This document shows, in pieces, positions 8,377 to 16,921 of a stretch of DNA of 64,000 bases. The stretch spans positions 23,473 through 87,472 of the forward strand of contig CABUIO010000006.1 of NCBI GenBank assembly GCA_902491625.1, in the 5' to 3' direction. Each line of letters begins with the position of its first letter. Positions within the stretch are counted from its first letter, which is position 1. This DNA is from an uncultured Porphyromonadaceae bacterium. GTDB taxonomy: Bacteria; Bacteroidota; Bacteroidia; Bacteroidales; Muribaculaceae. The notes below the pieces were generated by a model. That model was not told the origin of the DNA and did no database searches. It worked only from the letters and a program-made list of their open reading frames with translations. Position numbers and translations under genes: made by a program.

Positions 8377-9585
8377 ATGAAAAAAGCATTCCTCTTAGCC
8401 ATTCCGCTACTTATAAGTGGATGTGCAGCTGAAAACGATCTCGCTCCTGTAGTAGAACGCAATCATTCCCGACACAGGATTTCAGAAGCAAGGGCGGTCA
8501 AAAAAGCAGAAAATATGCTGCAGCAAATTTCGGAGTCAAAACAAACACGCAGCTCAATGCCTGAAGCTAAAATCAGCTATATGACTACCCCTCGGACTCG
8601 CAGTACATCAGAAGAAGTGCTTCCTGACACCCTTCTGTACATAATAAATTTTGGAGACTCAGAGGGATTTGCCGTAGTTTCGACAGACAACCGCACCAGA
8701 CCAATTTATGCCATATCCGACGAAGGCAGCATCGACTTGTCGGATACGACCTACAATAAAGGGTTAAAAAGCTTTTTCGATGGCGTAAAGATAGATTACA
8801 GTTCAAGTATTGCTGTTTGGCCGGGGGATTCCGTCATGCCCGGCCTCGGCTCAGGAGATGACTACGAACTTTCACCATACGTTTTCTGTACTGACATTAT
8901 CTATCCTATGATTCCAAAACCTGTAAGAAAATGGAATCAAAAAAAACCGTTCAATTCATCACTCAGACCTACTGAATCCACAGACAATCCAGCTGTAGGA
9001 TGTGGAGCTGTAGGAACTGGTATGATAATGACTTATTTTAAGCATCCTCAAAAATATTATGGAATTCCTATGGATTGGAATGCAATTACAGGAGAAGATT
9101 ACACCAATAAGGCTATAGCTGATTTTCTATGTGAATTAGGGAAACCGCATAATCTGAATATGCAATACGGATGGGAAAGTTCTTGTGCCTTAGAGAGAAT
9201 CCCAATAACATTCAATAATTATGATTATGTAAATCCTGTAAATTATAAAATATTTAACACAGAAAAAGCCTTTATAGCTTTGGAATCATCACCTATTTTA
9301 TTAGCAGCCACAACTTCCCCATTGGGACTCGATTATATACCCGGTCATATTTGGGCAGTCGATGGAAGAGTCAATTACTCCGAATTAGTGACACAATTAG
9401 ATCCTCCGACCAAACTATTCCATTGCGTCTGGGGATGGGGAGGGATAGCAAACGGATATTTCTTTTTTAACGGAGGATTTGATTCGACAAATCCCGAATT
9501 TCGCGACTTTGACGATGCAGGAGGGAAAGGAGATTTAAACTTTAATGGTAATACATATTATTGGGGTCCGTTCCAAAAGAAATAA
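8377..9585 (+). CDS. C10 (streptopain/SpeB-like) cysteine protease, lipoprotein
   Basis: The 402-residue protein starts with a lipoprotein signal (lipobox LISGC, Cys16). A propeptide of about 150 residues follows (EGFAVVSTDNRTRPIYAIS is typical of C10 prodomains). The catalytic core has Cys209 in GCGAVGTGMIMTYF, His324 in PGHIWAVDG and the conserved WGWGG near residue 351, so the active site looks intact. C10 enzymes include streptococcal SpeB, interpain of Prevotella and the Bfp proteases of Bacteroides; they digest host and self proteins outside the cytoplasm. The gene is much AT-richer than its neighbours and lies inside direct repeats, which points to acquisition. The lipoprotein 47 nt downstream is its likely operon partner. 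Confidence 0.88.
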   Translation: MKKAFLLAIPLLISGCAAENDLAPVVERNHSRHRISEARAVKKAENMLQQISESKQTRSSMPEAKISYMTTPRTRSTSEEVLPDTLLYIINFGDSEGFAVVSTDNRTRPIYAISDEGSIDLSDTTYNKGLKSFFDGVKIDYSSSIAVWPGDSVMPGLGSGDDYELSPYVFCTDIIYPMIPKPVRKWNQKKPFNSSLRPTESTDNPAVGCGAVGTGMIMTYFKHPQKYYGIPMDWNAITGEDYTNKAIADFLCELGKPHNLNMQYGWESSCALERIPITFNNYDYVNPVNYKIFNTEKAFIALESSPILLAATTSPLGLDYIPGHIWAVDGRVNYSELVTQLDPPTKLFHCVWGWGGIANGYFFFNGGFDSTNPEFRDFDDAGGKGDLNFNGNTYYWGPFQKK

Positions 9586-9632
9586 CATAACAATTCTCTA
9601 AAGATAATATAGTAATTTATCAACATAAAGTT

Positions 9633-10418
9633 ATGAAAAGACTTAAAATGTTAATCGCTTTAGCAATGTTTATCGGACTGTCCACAACATTGTTACTTTC
9701 TTCAGGTTGTTCGGATTCGGATGATCCGACACCACCGGAAAAGGATGAGCCGGTGAACGAGATGGTGAAGAATTTGGCTTCGGGTGAGATTTCCGGCGAA
9801 TTCAACCGGTATAGATGCTATAGAGAAAAATACGATGAGACATCAGGAGAATGGCAAGACATGGGCGTCTTATATGGATGGTATCCTTCTTCTCCAAAAA
9901 AGTTTTATATTGTAGATGGCATAATGTACTATAAAGTCACTTTTGATGGCTATCCCAGTGCAAGATTATATGCAGTAGAAGAAATTTGGGATGCATATCA
10001 GCACATAGAAAATAAACATATAGACTTGTATGTTGTAAAATCTTTTGAAGTTGACAACAAGACTCTTGCCTTTAAGGATTTTCACAACAGATATATGATT
10101 TTTACAACGGCAGAAGAGAATAACCTGACTGTTGTGAACGAAGGCAGGACAACACCACCATCGTGCAATGATAAAGGTGAGATTATATGGTATTTTCCGG
10201 AACACGATATTACCTATTATGCTTTCACTCCCTGCGATGCGCCTGATTTAACGAATAGTAAAACATTCAGTTCCATAAACGAAGCGTATTTGTATGTGAT
10301 CGAGTACGGACGTGAAAACTGGCCACAAATAAAAAATTACATATCAGCGTATATTCGTGACGACATTGACTTCGACCTGTTAGAGGATGAATTTAAAAAC
10401 AGTCCTGTCATTTTCTAA
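9633..10418 (+). CDS. Lipoprotein of unknown function, partner of the C10 protease
   Basis: The 261-residue protein has a lipoprotein signal (LLLSSGC, Cys26) followed by an acidic, Pro-rich spacer (SDSDDPTPPEKDEP). The remainder is rich in Tyr and Phe with no motif I know. It follows the C10 protease by 47 nt in the same orientation and shares its AT-rich composition, and a terminator closes the pair. In Bacteroides, C10 proteases are often encoded beside small inhibitors (Spi/staphostatin-like). This protein is larger than those, so an inhibitor or anchoring role is only a hypothesis from position. Confidence 0.75.
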   Translation: MKRLKMLIALAMFIGLSTTLLLSSGCSDSDDPTPPEKDEPVNEMVKNLASGEISGEFNRYRCYREKYDETSGEWQDMGVLYGWYPSSPKKFYIVDGIMYYKVTFDGYPSARLYAVEEIWDAYQHIENKHIDLYVVKSFEVDNKTLAFKDFHNRYMIFTTAEENNLTVVNEGRTTPPSCNDKGEIIWYFPEHDITYYAFTPCDAPDLTNSKTFSSINEAYLYVIEYGRENWPQIKNYISAYIRDDIDFDLLEDEFKNSPVIF

Positions 10419-10440
10419 ACCGAATGAACCAATCAGTATG

Positions 10441-10470
10441 GCCTCGCGCATGATTGCGTGGGGCTTTTTT
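10441..10470 (+). terminator. Terminator of the protease-lipoprotein cassette
   Basis: GCCTCGCGCA and TGCGTGGGGC form a stem (with G-T pairs) followed by TTTTTT. It lies 22 nt past the lipoprotein stop codon and 40 nt before the right direct repeat. Confidence 0.75.
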
Positions 10471-10510
10471 GTATCGCTGCTGATACGATGTGTTGCGAGG
10501 AAGCAACCCT

Positions 10511-10941
10511 GAACGCCGCGAGACGTCAACGCCTGCACCAACGCCTACGCAGGAACAGCCGCAGAATTAGCATCGCACGAACGTTCGAACGGTGCTGTTT
10601 TACAAGGCCGTTACGCAAGGAGAAAGGCCTGTAAGGCCGAGGCGAAAGTAGCCCGGAGCGTCAGCTCCGGGAATAGGCGGTTCCAATGATATTGAGGTCT
10701 GTAGGACCGACCAAAAGGTTACATTCGGATCGCCCCTACAGGGCTTTATATAAGTTGTGTCCGCGTTTCCCGGAGCTGACGCTCCGGGCTATTGTCGTTT
10801 CGGTCTTACAGACCTTTTCGATTGCTGTATTTAATTAATCGATACGCAGGGCTTTGCGGTGTGGCGGCTGCTTCACCGAGCAGTCCTGCGTTCGTGTGCC
10901 GACCGCGCACGGCAAGGTGTTGGATACAAACGTAATGCAAT
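10511..10941 (+). repeat. Direct repeat, right copy (second PgpH gene end plus full 3' flank)
   Basis: It opens with codons for ERRETSTPAPTPTQEQPQN and a stop, in frame and nearly identical to the true PgpH C-terminus (ERREPATPAPTPTQEQPQN). The 3' flank then matches 7645-7869, with an additional 145-bp palindromic block at 10640-10784. A plus-strand terminator at 10952 follows, which may be the original terminator of the PgpH gene. Confidence 0.85.
10649..10791 (+). repeat. Nested palindromic element
   Basis: A perfect 25-bp inverted repeat (10649-10673 against 10767-10791) encloses a 93-bp core. Each arm is itself a hairpin (CCCGGAGC, GTCA, GCTCCGGG). The core holds smaller palindromes such as GGTCTGTAGGACC. 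The layout is the same as the element at 29034-29189. Confidence 0.75.
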
Positions 10942-10951
10942 GCACATCCAC

Positions 10952-10970
10952 AACCGCCGGAGCGGTTTTT
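10952..10970 (+). terminator. Plus-strand terminator, probably the former PgpH terminator
   Basis: ACCGC, loop CGGA, GCGGT, then a run of T on the plus strand. No plus-strand gene ends just before it except the duplicated PgpH 3' end at 10570, which suggests that it served that gene before the cassette arrived. Confidence 0.5.
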
Positions 10971-10995
10971 CGTCCGGGAGAAATGAGGCGGTGAA

Positions 10996-12150
10996 TCAGG
11001 CGCCGAGGTAGAGGGCGCGGAGGCGCTGCATGGCCTCGGCGGATGTCGGGAGTTTTTCGCTGGCGGCGAGGGCGCGGCGTCCCATCTCTTCGCAGAGGTC
11101 GCGTCGCGAGGCGAGGGCGAGCACTGCCTGCGCTATGCTTTCTTCGGTGAGCCGGGAAAGTCTTACGGAGTCGGCATCCTTCGGTGCCGATTCCGATTCT
11201 ATTGCTGCGGTGTCGGTCAGGGTGAGGTATTCTCCGAAGGCTCCGTCCGGAGGCACGATCTGCGCTCGGCCGCACGCCATGAGTTCAACGGAGGCGTAGG
11301 AGAATGGTTCCTCGCGCGGCGAGACGCATATTCCGGCGTGGCAGTCGGCGATCAGTTCCATGGGGCGTTCGCTCCATCCTTTCCAGTCGAGAAGGTTGCC
11401 TACACCTTCCCTCTCCGCGAGGCGATGCAGGGAGTCGACATAGTCGGCATAGCCTGTGCCGGCGATGGCGAGGCGCACGCGTTTCCCTTTGAGCAGACGC
11501 ATCGCCCTGATGAGGCGTTCGATACCTTTCTCGGGCGAGAGACGTCCGAGGTACAGGAGCGTGAAAGGCCCTTTTTCGGGCGGTGGAGTGTATGGGGGGA
11601 CATCCGCGGGATCGATCGCCGGGGATAGCGTGTGCATAGCTTTGTCGGGGAACGGAGCGCGCCCTTCGGGCCATCGGGAGAGGAAACGGCGGCGTGCGAG
11701 GGCGGAGACGAAGATGAAGGCGTCGAGGTTGCGGTAGATGCGGCGCATGAGTGCGCCTTCCCTCGCCGGGCGGCAGCGGTGGTGGGTGCAGACCACACGC
11801 ACGCGGCTGCGCGGGATGCGTGTGAGCTTGCGTGCCAGCAGAGCGGCGAAGGCGTCGCGGTAGTGGTGGGTGTGGATGGCGATGAGGGGAGCATCCGAGT
11901 GGCGCCGCAGGAAGCGCCGCAGGGTGATGGTGGAGGTAAGGTCGAAATAGCCGGAGAGGGGCGCGTGGCGCACTTTGAGTCCGGCACGGGCGAACATGGT
12001 GTCGATCATGCGTGCGTCGCGTGTGATGACCTGCACGTCCCATCCCATGGCGTCGAAGGCACGGCTGATGTCGAGGGCGTAGCGCTCCATCCCGCCCCAT
12101 AGGCGGGAGGAGACAATCTGCAGCAGTATGGGCCGTTGCGTGGCGCCCAT
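10996..12150 (-). CDS. Glycosyltransferase, GT4 family
   Basis: The 384-residue protein has the GT-B fold of GT4 enzymes. The N-terminal half begins LLQIVSSRLWGGMERYALDI with the Gly-rich acceptor loop. The C-terminal nucleotide-sugar half carries YLGRLSPEKGIERLIRA and the EPFSYASVELMACG segment, which replaces the usual E-x7-E. These enzymes move a sugar from a nucleotide donor onto cell-surface glycans; the substrate cannot be read from sequence. Its start codon overlaps the stop of the AlaDH/PNT-like gene by one base (TGATG), so translation is probably coupled. It is the last gene of the long minus-strand run. Confidence 0.88.
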   Translation of the reverse strand: MGATQRPILLQIVSSRLWGGMERYALDISRAFDAMGWDVQVITRDARMIDTMFARAGLKVRHAPLSGYFDLTSTITLRRFLRRHSDAPLIAIHTHHYRDAFAALLARKLTRIPRSRVRVVCTHHRCRPAREGALMRRIYRNLDAFIFVSALARRRFLSRWPEGRAPFPDKAMHTLSPAIDPADVPPYTPPPEKGPFTLLYLGRLSPEKGIERLIRAMRLLKGKRVRLAIAGTGYADYVDSLHRLAEREGVGNLLDWKGWSERPMELIADCHAGICVSPREEPFSYASVELMACGRAQIVPPDGAFGEYLTLTDTAAIESESAPKDADSVRLSRLTEESIAQAVLALASRRDLCEEMGRRALAASEKLPTSAEAMQRLRALYLGA

Positions 12151-13232
12151 CAGTTTGTCTGGGTGAGCATCACCGAGATGTCGGTGGCGCAGAGGCCGAG
12201 GTGCATGGCGATGTATTTGTCAACGAGCTTGCCGCGGAGCGTCACGATTGCCGGACGGACACCCGGAGTGGTGGCGGCGAGGCGTTCGATGCCCCCCTTG
12301 AGGGCTACGTCGCCGAAGAAGTGGACGAGCGGATTGGAGAGTCCCATGGCGACTGTGCGCGGCACACAGAGCGAAGGGATGGTCTTGCGCATGTCGAGCA
12401 TGTAGACGCTCTCTTTCATCGCCATGCCGAGCTGGCGCGGAATCTCGAAGTCGTTGGTGCAGTCGTCGAGGATGATGACGTCGGCGCTTTTGACCTTGTT
12501 GAAGAGGACGTGGGGATGGATCACGGCGGTGGCGAGGTTGTCGCCGCATTCGCTCTGAGCCTCGAAGAGGGAGGAGACGTCGTTGTCCATCATCGTGACC
12601 CGCGCTCCGGCGGCCATGGCGGCCTTGGCTGCGGCTTGCGGACGCCATCCGCATCCTATGACCACGACCTCGCAGGGGTTCAGGCCGGCGACTCCGGCCA
12701 GAAGCACACCTTTGCCTTCGCCGAGGAATGTCAGGCCTTCCTGGGCGTAGATGATGGCGGCGCGACCGTCGATTTCGTCGAGGATGCGTGCGAAGACTTT
12801 GAGTCCGTTGGCGGAGACGACCTTGTCGAGCGCTATCATGATGATGTTGCGGTCGAGAAGCGCCTCTACGACGGCACGGTCGAAGAGGGCGCTGTCCATC
12901 AGTGAAATGAGCGTGGTGCCCTTGCGCATTTTCAGCAGATCGTCGACATGTAGCGGGCGCACCGAGAGTACGATGTCCGACTTCAGGGCTTCAGTGCGCG
13001 TCACGATGACGGCGCCCGCGTCGGCGTATGATTTGTCGGGATAGTTGATGTTGATTCCTGCACCGCTTTCCACAAGGATGCGGTAGCCGAAATTGGCGAT
13101 CATGGCGCACGCTTCGGGGGTGAGGAAGAGGCGTGTCTCTTCAGTGTCGGCATAGTTGTTGACGATGCCGAGGGTTATGTTGTCCTGTCGGGTTGCGACA
13201 GATTCTGTCTGGGGCTGAGGAATGGGATTCAT
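12150..13232 (-). CDS. AlaDH/PNT-family NAD-binding protein (alanine dehydrogenase-like)
   Basis: The 360-residue protein has the two-domain layout of alanine dehydrogenase and the transhydrogenase alpha subunit: an N-terminal catalytic-type domain (LFLTPEACAMIANFGYRILVE, then NYPDKSYADAGA) and a Rossmann domain (VVIGCGWRPQAAAKAAMAAG followed by acidic D near MMDND). Where alanine dehydrogenase has its active Lys and His (VKVKEP and YLHLA), this protein reads LSVRPLH and LISLMDS, so both seem to be absent, and the third Gly of the dinucleotide motif is replaced. It may act on another substrate. It sits 5 nt after aroK and overlaps the glycosyltransferase by one base. Confidence 0.7.
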   Translation of the reverse strand: MNPIPQPQTESVATRQDNITLGIVNNYADTEETRLFLTPEACAMIANFGYRILVESGAGININYPDKSYADAGAVIVTRTEALKSDIVLSVRPLHVDDLLKMRKGTTLISLMDSALFDRAVVEALLDRNIIMIALDKVVSANGLKVFARILDEIDGRAAIIYAQEGLTFLGEGKGVLLAGVAGLNPCEVVVIGCGWRPQAAAKAAMAAGARVTMMDNDVSSLFEAQSECGDNLATAVIHPHVLFNKVKSADVIILDDCTNDFEIPRQLGMAMKESVYMLDMRKTIPSLCVPRTVAMGLSNPLVHFFGDVALKGGIERLAATTPGVRPAIVTLRGKLVDKYIAMHLGLCATDISVMLTQTN

Positions 13233-13237
13233 AGCGT

Positions 13238-13768
13238 TTATGGATTAATCAGTTGTAGAAATCGTTCGACGGAGGAGTCGATCATCTGTCTGTCCTCCAG
13301 CTCGTCGGAGGGGAAGAGGAGTGTGGCGGCGCTGTAGTCTGCACTGCGGCGCTCCGTGAGGTCGCGGAGCTTGGCGAGCATCTCATCCTCGTCGGCGCAG
13401 GCGGCGAACATCGGGCGGCGGCTCTTGGCGCGGACGATGCGCCGCATGAGCACCGGTTCGGAGGCCTGAAGCCACGCCACGGTGCCGCGTGAGTTCATGT
13501 AGGCCATGTTGTCGTCGTGGCATGGGGTGCCTCCTCCGCAAGCCACTATGACATCGTCCATCTCGCCGACCTCGCGGAGCATCACGCTCTCGCGGCGCCG
13601 GAACTCCTTTTCGCCGACAGTGGCGAACATCTCGGCGACAGTGGCGCGGAACCGCGACTCGATGTAATGGTCGAGGTCGTAGAAGTCGATGCCGAGTCGT
13701 CGGGCAAGGGCGCGTCCGAGCGTCGTCTTGCCGCATCCGGGGAGTCCTATGAGGAAAATCGGTCTCAT
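13238..13768 (-). CDS. aroK: Shikimate kinase
   Basis: The 176-residue protein phosphorylates shikimate in the aromatic amino-acid (chorismate) pathway. Clear motifs: P-loop FLIGLPGCGKTTLG at the N-terminus, FYDLDHYIE with the substrate-binding Asp, FRRRE with the key Arg, and the IVACGGGTP loop. The open frame extends far upstream to 14314, but that part is a shadow of the barrel gene; MRPIFLIG at 13768 is the natural start and overlaps the upstream stop codon in an ATGA. Length is typical of the family. Confidence 0.95.
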   Translation of the reverse strand: MRPIFLIGLPGCGKTTLGRALARRLGIDFYDLDHYIESRFRATVAEMFATVGEKEFRRRESVMLREVGEMDDVIVACGGGTPCHDDNMAYMNSRGTVAWLQASEPVLMRRIVRAKSRRPMFAACADEDEMLAKLRDLTERRSADYSAATLLFPSDELEDRQMIDSSVERFLQLINP

Positions 13769-14922
13769 TTCAGTTTCAGGGCGCGTCCCACTCCCGAATA
13801 AGCCACTGTAAGGCCGATCTGCCATCCGTTGAAAGGGGTGGAAGCCTTGCTGTAGGAGGAGTGGATGGCATAGGGTGTGAGCCGCAGTGAGGAGATGTAT
13901 TCCTCGCGTGTGCTTCCGAAGAGAGGGAAACGCGTGACGGTGGAGTGGAAATGCCACTCGAAGTTGACGCCGAAGGTCAGATTGAAGTCGTTGAGTGTCA
14001 TGCGCTGCTGCAGACCGTCGAAGACGATGGATCCTTGTGTGTCGTCGGCCATCGGACGCGCCGTCCAGCTGTAGGAGGTCCACATACCGCCGACGTAGGG
14101 GCGGATGAGGAAGTGCTTGCCGTCCACCACGTTGTATCCGGCATTGACGCCGATGGCGAGATAGTTGGCGTTCTTGACGTTTGCGTGGTAGTTCTGTCCG
14201 GCATATTTGTCGGTGGTCAGGAGCTGGTCCTTGAGTGTGGGGGAGGCGTAGGTGATCGATGCCTCCAGACCGAGGCGGCGCCAGTTGAAGAGGAGGCCGA
14301 AGCTGAAGTCCCATGCCGTGTTGAAATAGTCGGCAAGCTCGCCGGTGGTGGCCACGAAACCTGTACCGGCGAAGAGTCCGTAGCGGAATGCGGAGGGGAC
14401 AACTTCGGGCATTCCCGGCTCGCCGATCCTTTCAAGCTGCTCGCGCAGGGTGTATTCGCACTGCTGCAGCCGTTCGTCGTCGGCTCCGGCCTGAGTGTCG
14501 TCGGCAAGGCGCCGGCTTTCAGTCTTGAATAGGTTGCGGTAGTAATTGAGACGACGGTCGGCCTCGATGCCGTTGACGCCGGAGGTCAGTTCCTGTTGCA
14601 GACGTCGGGCGAGAATCTCGGCGAGGTCGAACTGCGCCTGGAAATAGCGCAGCCGCTGGGGTGTGCGCTCGGCTTCGGAAGCGTAGGACTTGTCGGGATA
14701 CATCACGGCGCGCGCCTGCATGCTGAAGGCCCCGCCGGAGGTCTGCTCCGTGGTGAGCACGATGTCGGACGAAAGGAACGCGGGACTCCCTTCGAGAAGC
14801 GCCGTGTCGCGGAAATCGTTCCACACGAGCGGTCCGGCGCTCCACTCCTTGACGTTGTCGGCGCGGGAGGGGAGGAAGGCGGCGAGTGCCAGCAATATTG
14901 TAATGATATTCCTTGTTGTCAT
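13765..14922 (-). CDS. Putative outer-membrane beta-barrel protein
   Basis: From MTTRNIITILL the protein has 385 residues with a signal peptide (TILLALAAFLPSRA). Another ATG 21 nt upstream (14943) is possible. The middle is helical with long Leu/Glu/Gln-rich stretches (about residues 85-150). The C-terminal half has alternating aromatic and polar strands (YGLFAGTGFVATTG, FLIRPYVGGMWTSYSW, FNLTFGVNFEWHFH) typical of an outer-membrane barrel, close to what Bacteroidetes databases call DUF3575. It is translationally coupled to aroK (ATGA). The function is unknown. Confidence 0.7.
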   Translation of the reverse strand: MTTRNIITILLALAAFLPSRADNVKEWSAGPLVWNDFRDTALLEGSPAFLSSDIVLTTEQTSGGAFSMQARAVMYPDKSYASEAERTPQRLRYFQAQFDLAEILARRLQQELTSGVNGIEADRRLNYYRNLFKTESRRLADDTQAGADDERLQQCEYTLREQLERIGEPGMPEVVPSAFRYGLFAGTGFVATTGELADYFNTAWDFSFGLLFNWRRLGLEASITYASPTLKDQLLTTDKYAGQNYHANVKNANYLAIGVNAGYNVVDGKHFLIRPYVGGMWTSYSWTARPMADDTQGSIVFDGLQQRMTLNDFNLTFGVNFEWHFHSTVTRFPLFGSTREEYISSLRLTPYAIHSSYSKASTPFNGWQIGLTVAYSGVGRALKLK

Positions 14923-15030
14923 AGTATGATTGCTTAAAGTCATTTATAACTAAACACACTCTAAGGGTTAATGCCGTAAAATTAATAAAAAAATCGTTGC
15001 TATGACGCTTCGGGAGATTTTTTCTTTCGC

Positions 15031-16005
15031 TCAGGCGCGGATGACAAGCACTGTAATGTAGGCTATGTAGCAGAGAGTGAGGATCGCTCCCTCAACACGT
15101 GTGATGACGCGGTTGCCTATGAACCAGCCGAATATCCAGAATAGCAGCGAGGCGACGATGAGTGTGAGAAGGTCGAGATTGCCGATCGTGCCGAAGGTGA
15201 GCGGAGTTGCAACGGCTGCGGAACCGAGCACGAAAAAGGCGTTGAAGATGTTGCTTCCGATGACGTTGCCGACGGCCATTCCGGCGCGTCCCTTCAGCGC
15301 GGCGGCCACAGAGGCGGCAAGCTCGGGGAGCGAGGTTCCGGCGGCGGCTATGGTGAGTCCGACGATGGCGTCGCTGATCCCCATGGCGCGGGCGAGTCCG
15401 GAGGCTCCGGCGACGAAGCGGTCGCCGCCGTAGATGAGTAGCCCGAGTCCGGCAACGGTGAGGATGAGGGCTTTGAAAATCGGCATTCCGGGCGTCTTCT
15501 CTCCTTCCGGTACTGTGGACGCGGCAGCCTTGTCGGACATGGCGCGGCTTACTGTATACCACAGGAAGATAATGAAGAAGAAGAGCAGGATGATGCCTCC
15601 GCTGCGGCTCACGACGGGGAAAGGTGCGTTGTCAAGCAGCACGCCGTTGCCAAGCACGAGCAGGACGGCGGAGGAAAGCACCATCAGCGGTATCTCTTTG
15701 ACCAGTGTACCCTTGCCTACGGCGAGAGGACTCACCAGCGCTGTGACGCCAATGATGGCCAGGATGTTGAAGATATTGCTGCCCACCACGTTGCCGACGG
15801 CCAAGGGTGCGGCGCCCTTGCAGGCCGACATCATGGATATGACGAACTCCGGAGCACTCGTGCCGAACGACACGACAGTGAGTCCGACGACGAGGTCGGA
15901 GAGTCCCATCCGGCGGGCGATCGAGGAGCATCCGTCGGTCAGCCAGTTGGCGCCGAACAGAATCATGGCGAGTCCGGCTATTGTCCAGAGGATGTCGAAA
16001 AACAT
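15031..16005 (-). CDS. Calcium/sodium (CaCA) antiporter, YrbG-like
   Basis: The 324-residue membrane protein has two inverted halves of about five helices. Each carries the alpha-repeat signature: VVGLTVVSFGTSAPEFVIS in the first and IVGLTIAAAGTSLPELAAS in the second, with the ion-binding Glu in each (APEF, LPEL). A short charged loop (KAAASTVPEGEKTPG) separates the halves. The family exchanges Na+ or K+ for Ca2+ across the inner membrane. It is 6 nt downstream of the TonB_C protein gene in the same run. Confidence 0.92.
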   Translation of the reverse strand: MFFDILWTIAGLAMILFGANWLTDGCSSIARRMGLSDLVVGLTVVSFGTSAPEFVISMMSACKGAAPLAVGNVVGSNIFNILAIIGVTALVSPLAVGKGTLVKEIPLMVLSSAVLLVLGNGVLLDNAPFPVVSRSGGIILLFFFIIFLWYTVSRAMSDKAAASTVPEGEKTPGMPIFKALILTVAGLGLLIYGGDRFVAGASGLARAMGISDAIVGLTIAAAGTSLPELAASVAAALKGRAGMAVGNVIGSNIFNAFFVLGSAAVATPLTFGTIGNLDLLTLIVASLLFWIFGWFIGNRVITRVEGAILTLCYIAYITVLVIRA

Positions 16006-16011
16006 GAGGCG

Positions 16012-16920
16012 TTAATTGTCAAGGAAATAGACGGTTATCTCATCTTGGTCGGGCGTCAGGGCGAAGTTGACAGGAAGCCTGAACGAGCATTTCACCGGCT
16101 CGCCGTCGACTGTGCCGGGATTCCACGCGGGCATTGAGTTGACCACACGGAGCGCCTCGCGGTCGAGTTCCGGGAAAATGTGGTTGAGCAATTTGGCGTC
16201 TGTCACGCTTCCGTCGGCCTCGACCTCGAACTGCACCAGCACGCGCCCCTGGGCGTAGTTGTCGATGGCGTTTTCCGGATAGCGCAGATTGGCCGAGAGC
16301 CAGCGCGAGAGGGCGCTGAGTCCGCCGGGAAATTCAGGATTCTCCCTGACTTCCTCCTTTATCGGCTCCAGGGAGTCTTTCTTGTAAACCATTCCGTCGT
16401 CGGCAGCCTCGGCGGAAACCACACCGATCGAGGCCGCGTTGTCGTCAGTCACACTATATTCGCTGTTAAGCATTTGCTTCATCTTCTCGGGGGAGATGCC
16501 TCCCTGCTGTCGGGCGAGCACGGCGGAGTCAGTTGTCTTGTAATTGAAAGGGAGGAAGACATAGCTTTTCACAGCCTTTCCCTCTTTCTGCGCCGGAGTC
16601 CACTTCGGCATCAGCGAGACGCAGTCGGTAGAGGCATATTCCAGTTCGTCATATCCCGACTGCTTCACCGGAGTGGAATAGATAACCGAGCCGTCGGTGT
16701 CTATGGTGAGACGGAGGATGTTGCGTCCTGTGGGAGGAACGAATCTGTCTGTTCGGGGATAGACGATATGGTCGTTGACCCAGCGGTGAAGGGCCTCCTG
16801 ACCGCCGGGAAACTGAGCACGGACATCGGGATTGGTGCATATCCCCTCATGCTGCGCCATTGTCGGCAAAGCGGAAGCGAGGACAACGAGAAGAAGTAGT
16901 AACGGTCTGAGAATTTTCAT
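16012..16920 (-). CDS. Periplasmic protein with two TonB C-terminal domains
   Basis: I start at MKILRPLLLLLVVLASALPTMA (16920), a cleavable signal peptide, giving 302 residues. The longer frame to 17022 overlaps the phosphopantetheinyl transferase gene. Two TonB_C domains are visible: FPGGQEALHRWVNDHIVYP to about residue 125 and FPGGLSALSRWLSANLRYP to the C-terminus, each with a GR-x5-F/T-x3-DG-V core. Classical TonB has one such domain and an uncleaved membrane anchor coupled to ExbBD. Here there is no anchor or proline-rich arm, so the energy-transducing role is doubtful. It begins 1 nt after the preceding gene. Confidence 0.85.
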   Translation of the reverse strand: MKILRPLLLLLVVLASALPTMAQHEGICTNPDVRAQFPGGQEALHRWVNDHIVYPRTDRFVPPTGRNILRLTIDTDGSVIYSTPVKQSGYDELEYASTDCVSLMPKWTPAQKEGKAVKSYVFLPFNYKTTDSAVLARQQGGISPEKMKQMLNSEYSVTDDNAASIGVVSAEAADDGMVYKKDSLEPIKEEVRENPEFPGGLSALSRWLSANLRYPENAIDNYAQGRVLVQFEVEADGSVTDAKLLNHIFPELDREALRVVNSMPAWNPGTVDGEPVKCSFRLPVNFALTPDQDEITVYFLDN

Positions 16921-16921
16921 G

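Noticed and set aside
13769..14314. N-terminal extension of the aroK frame
   Set aside because: It overlaps the barrel gene, has Arg/Pro/His-rich shadow composition, and the kinase motif begins right at the internal ATG 13768.
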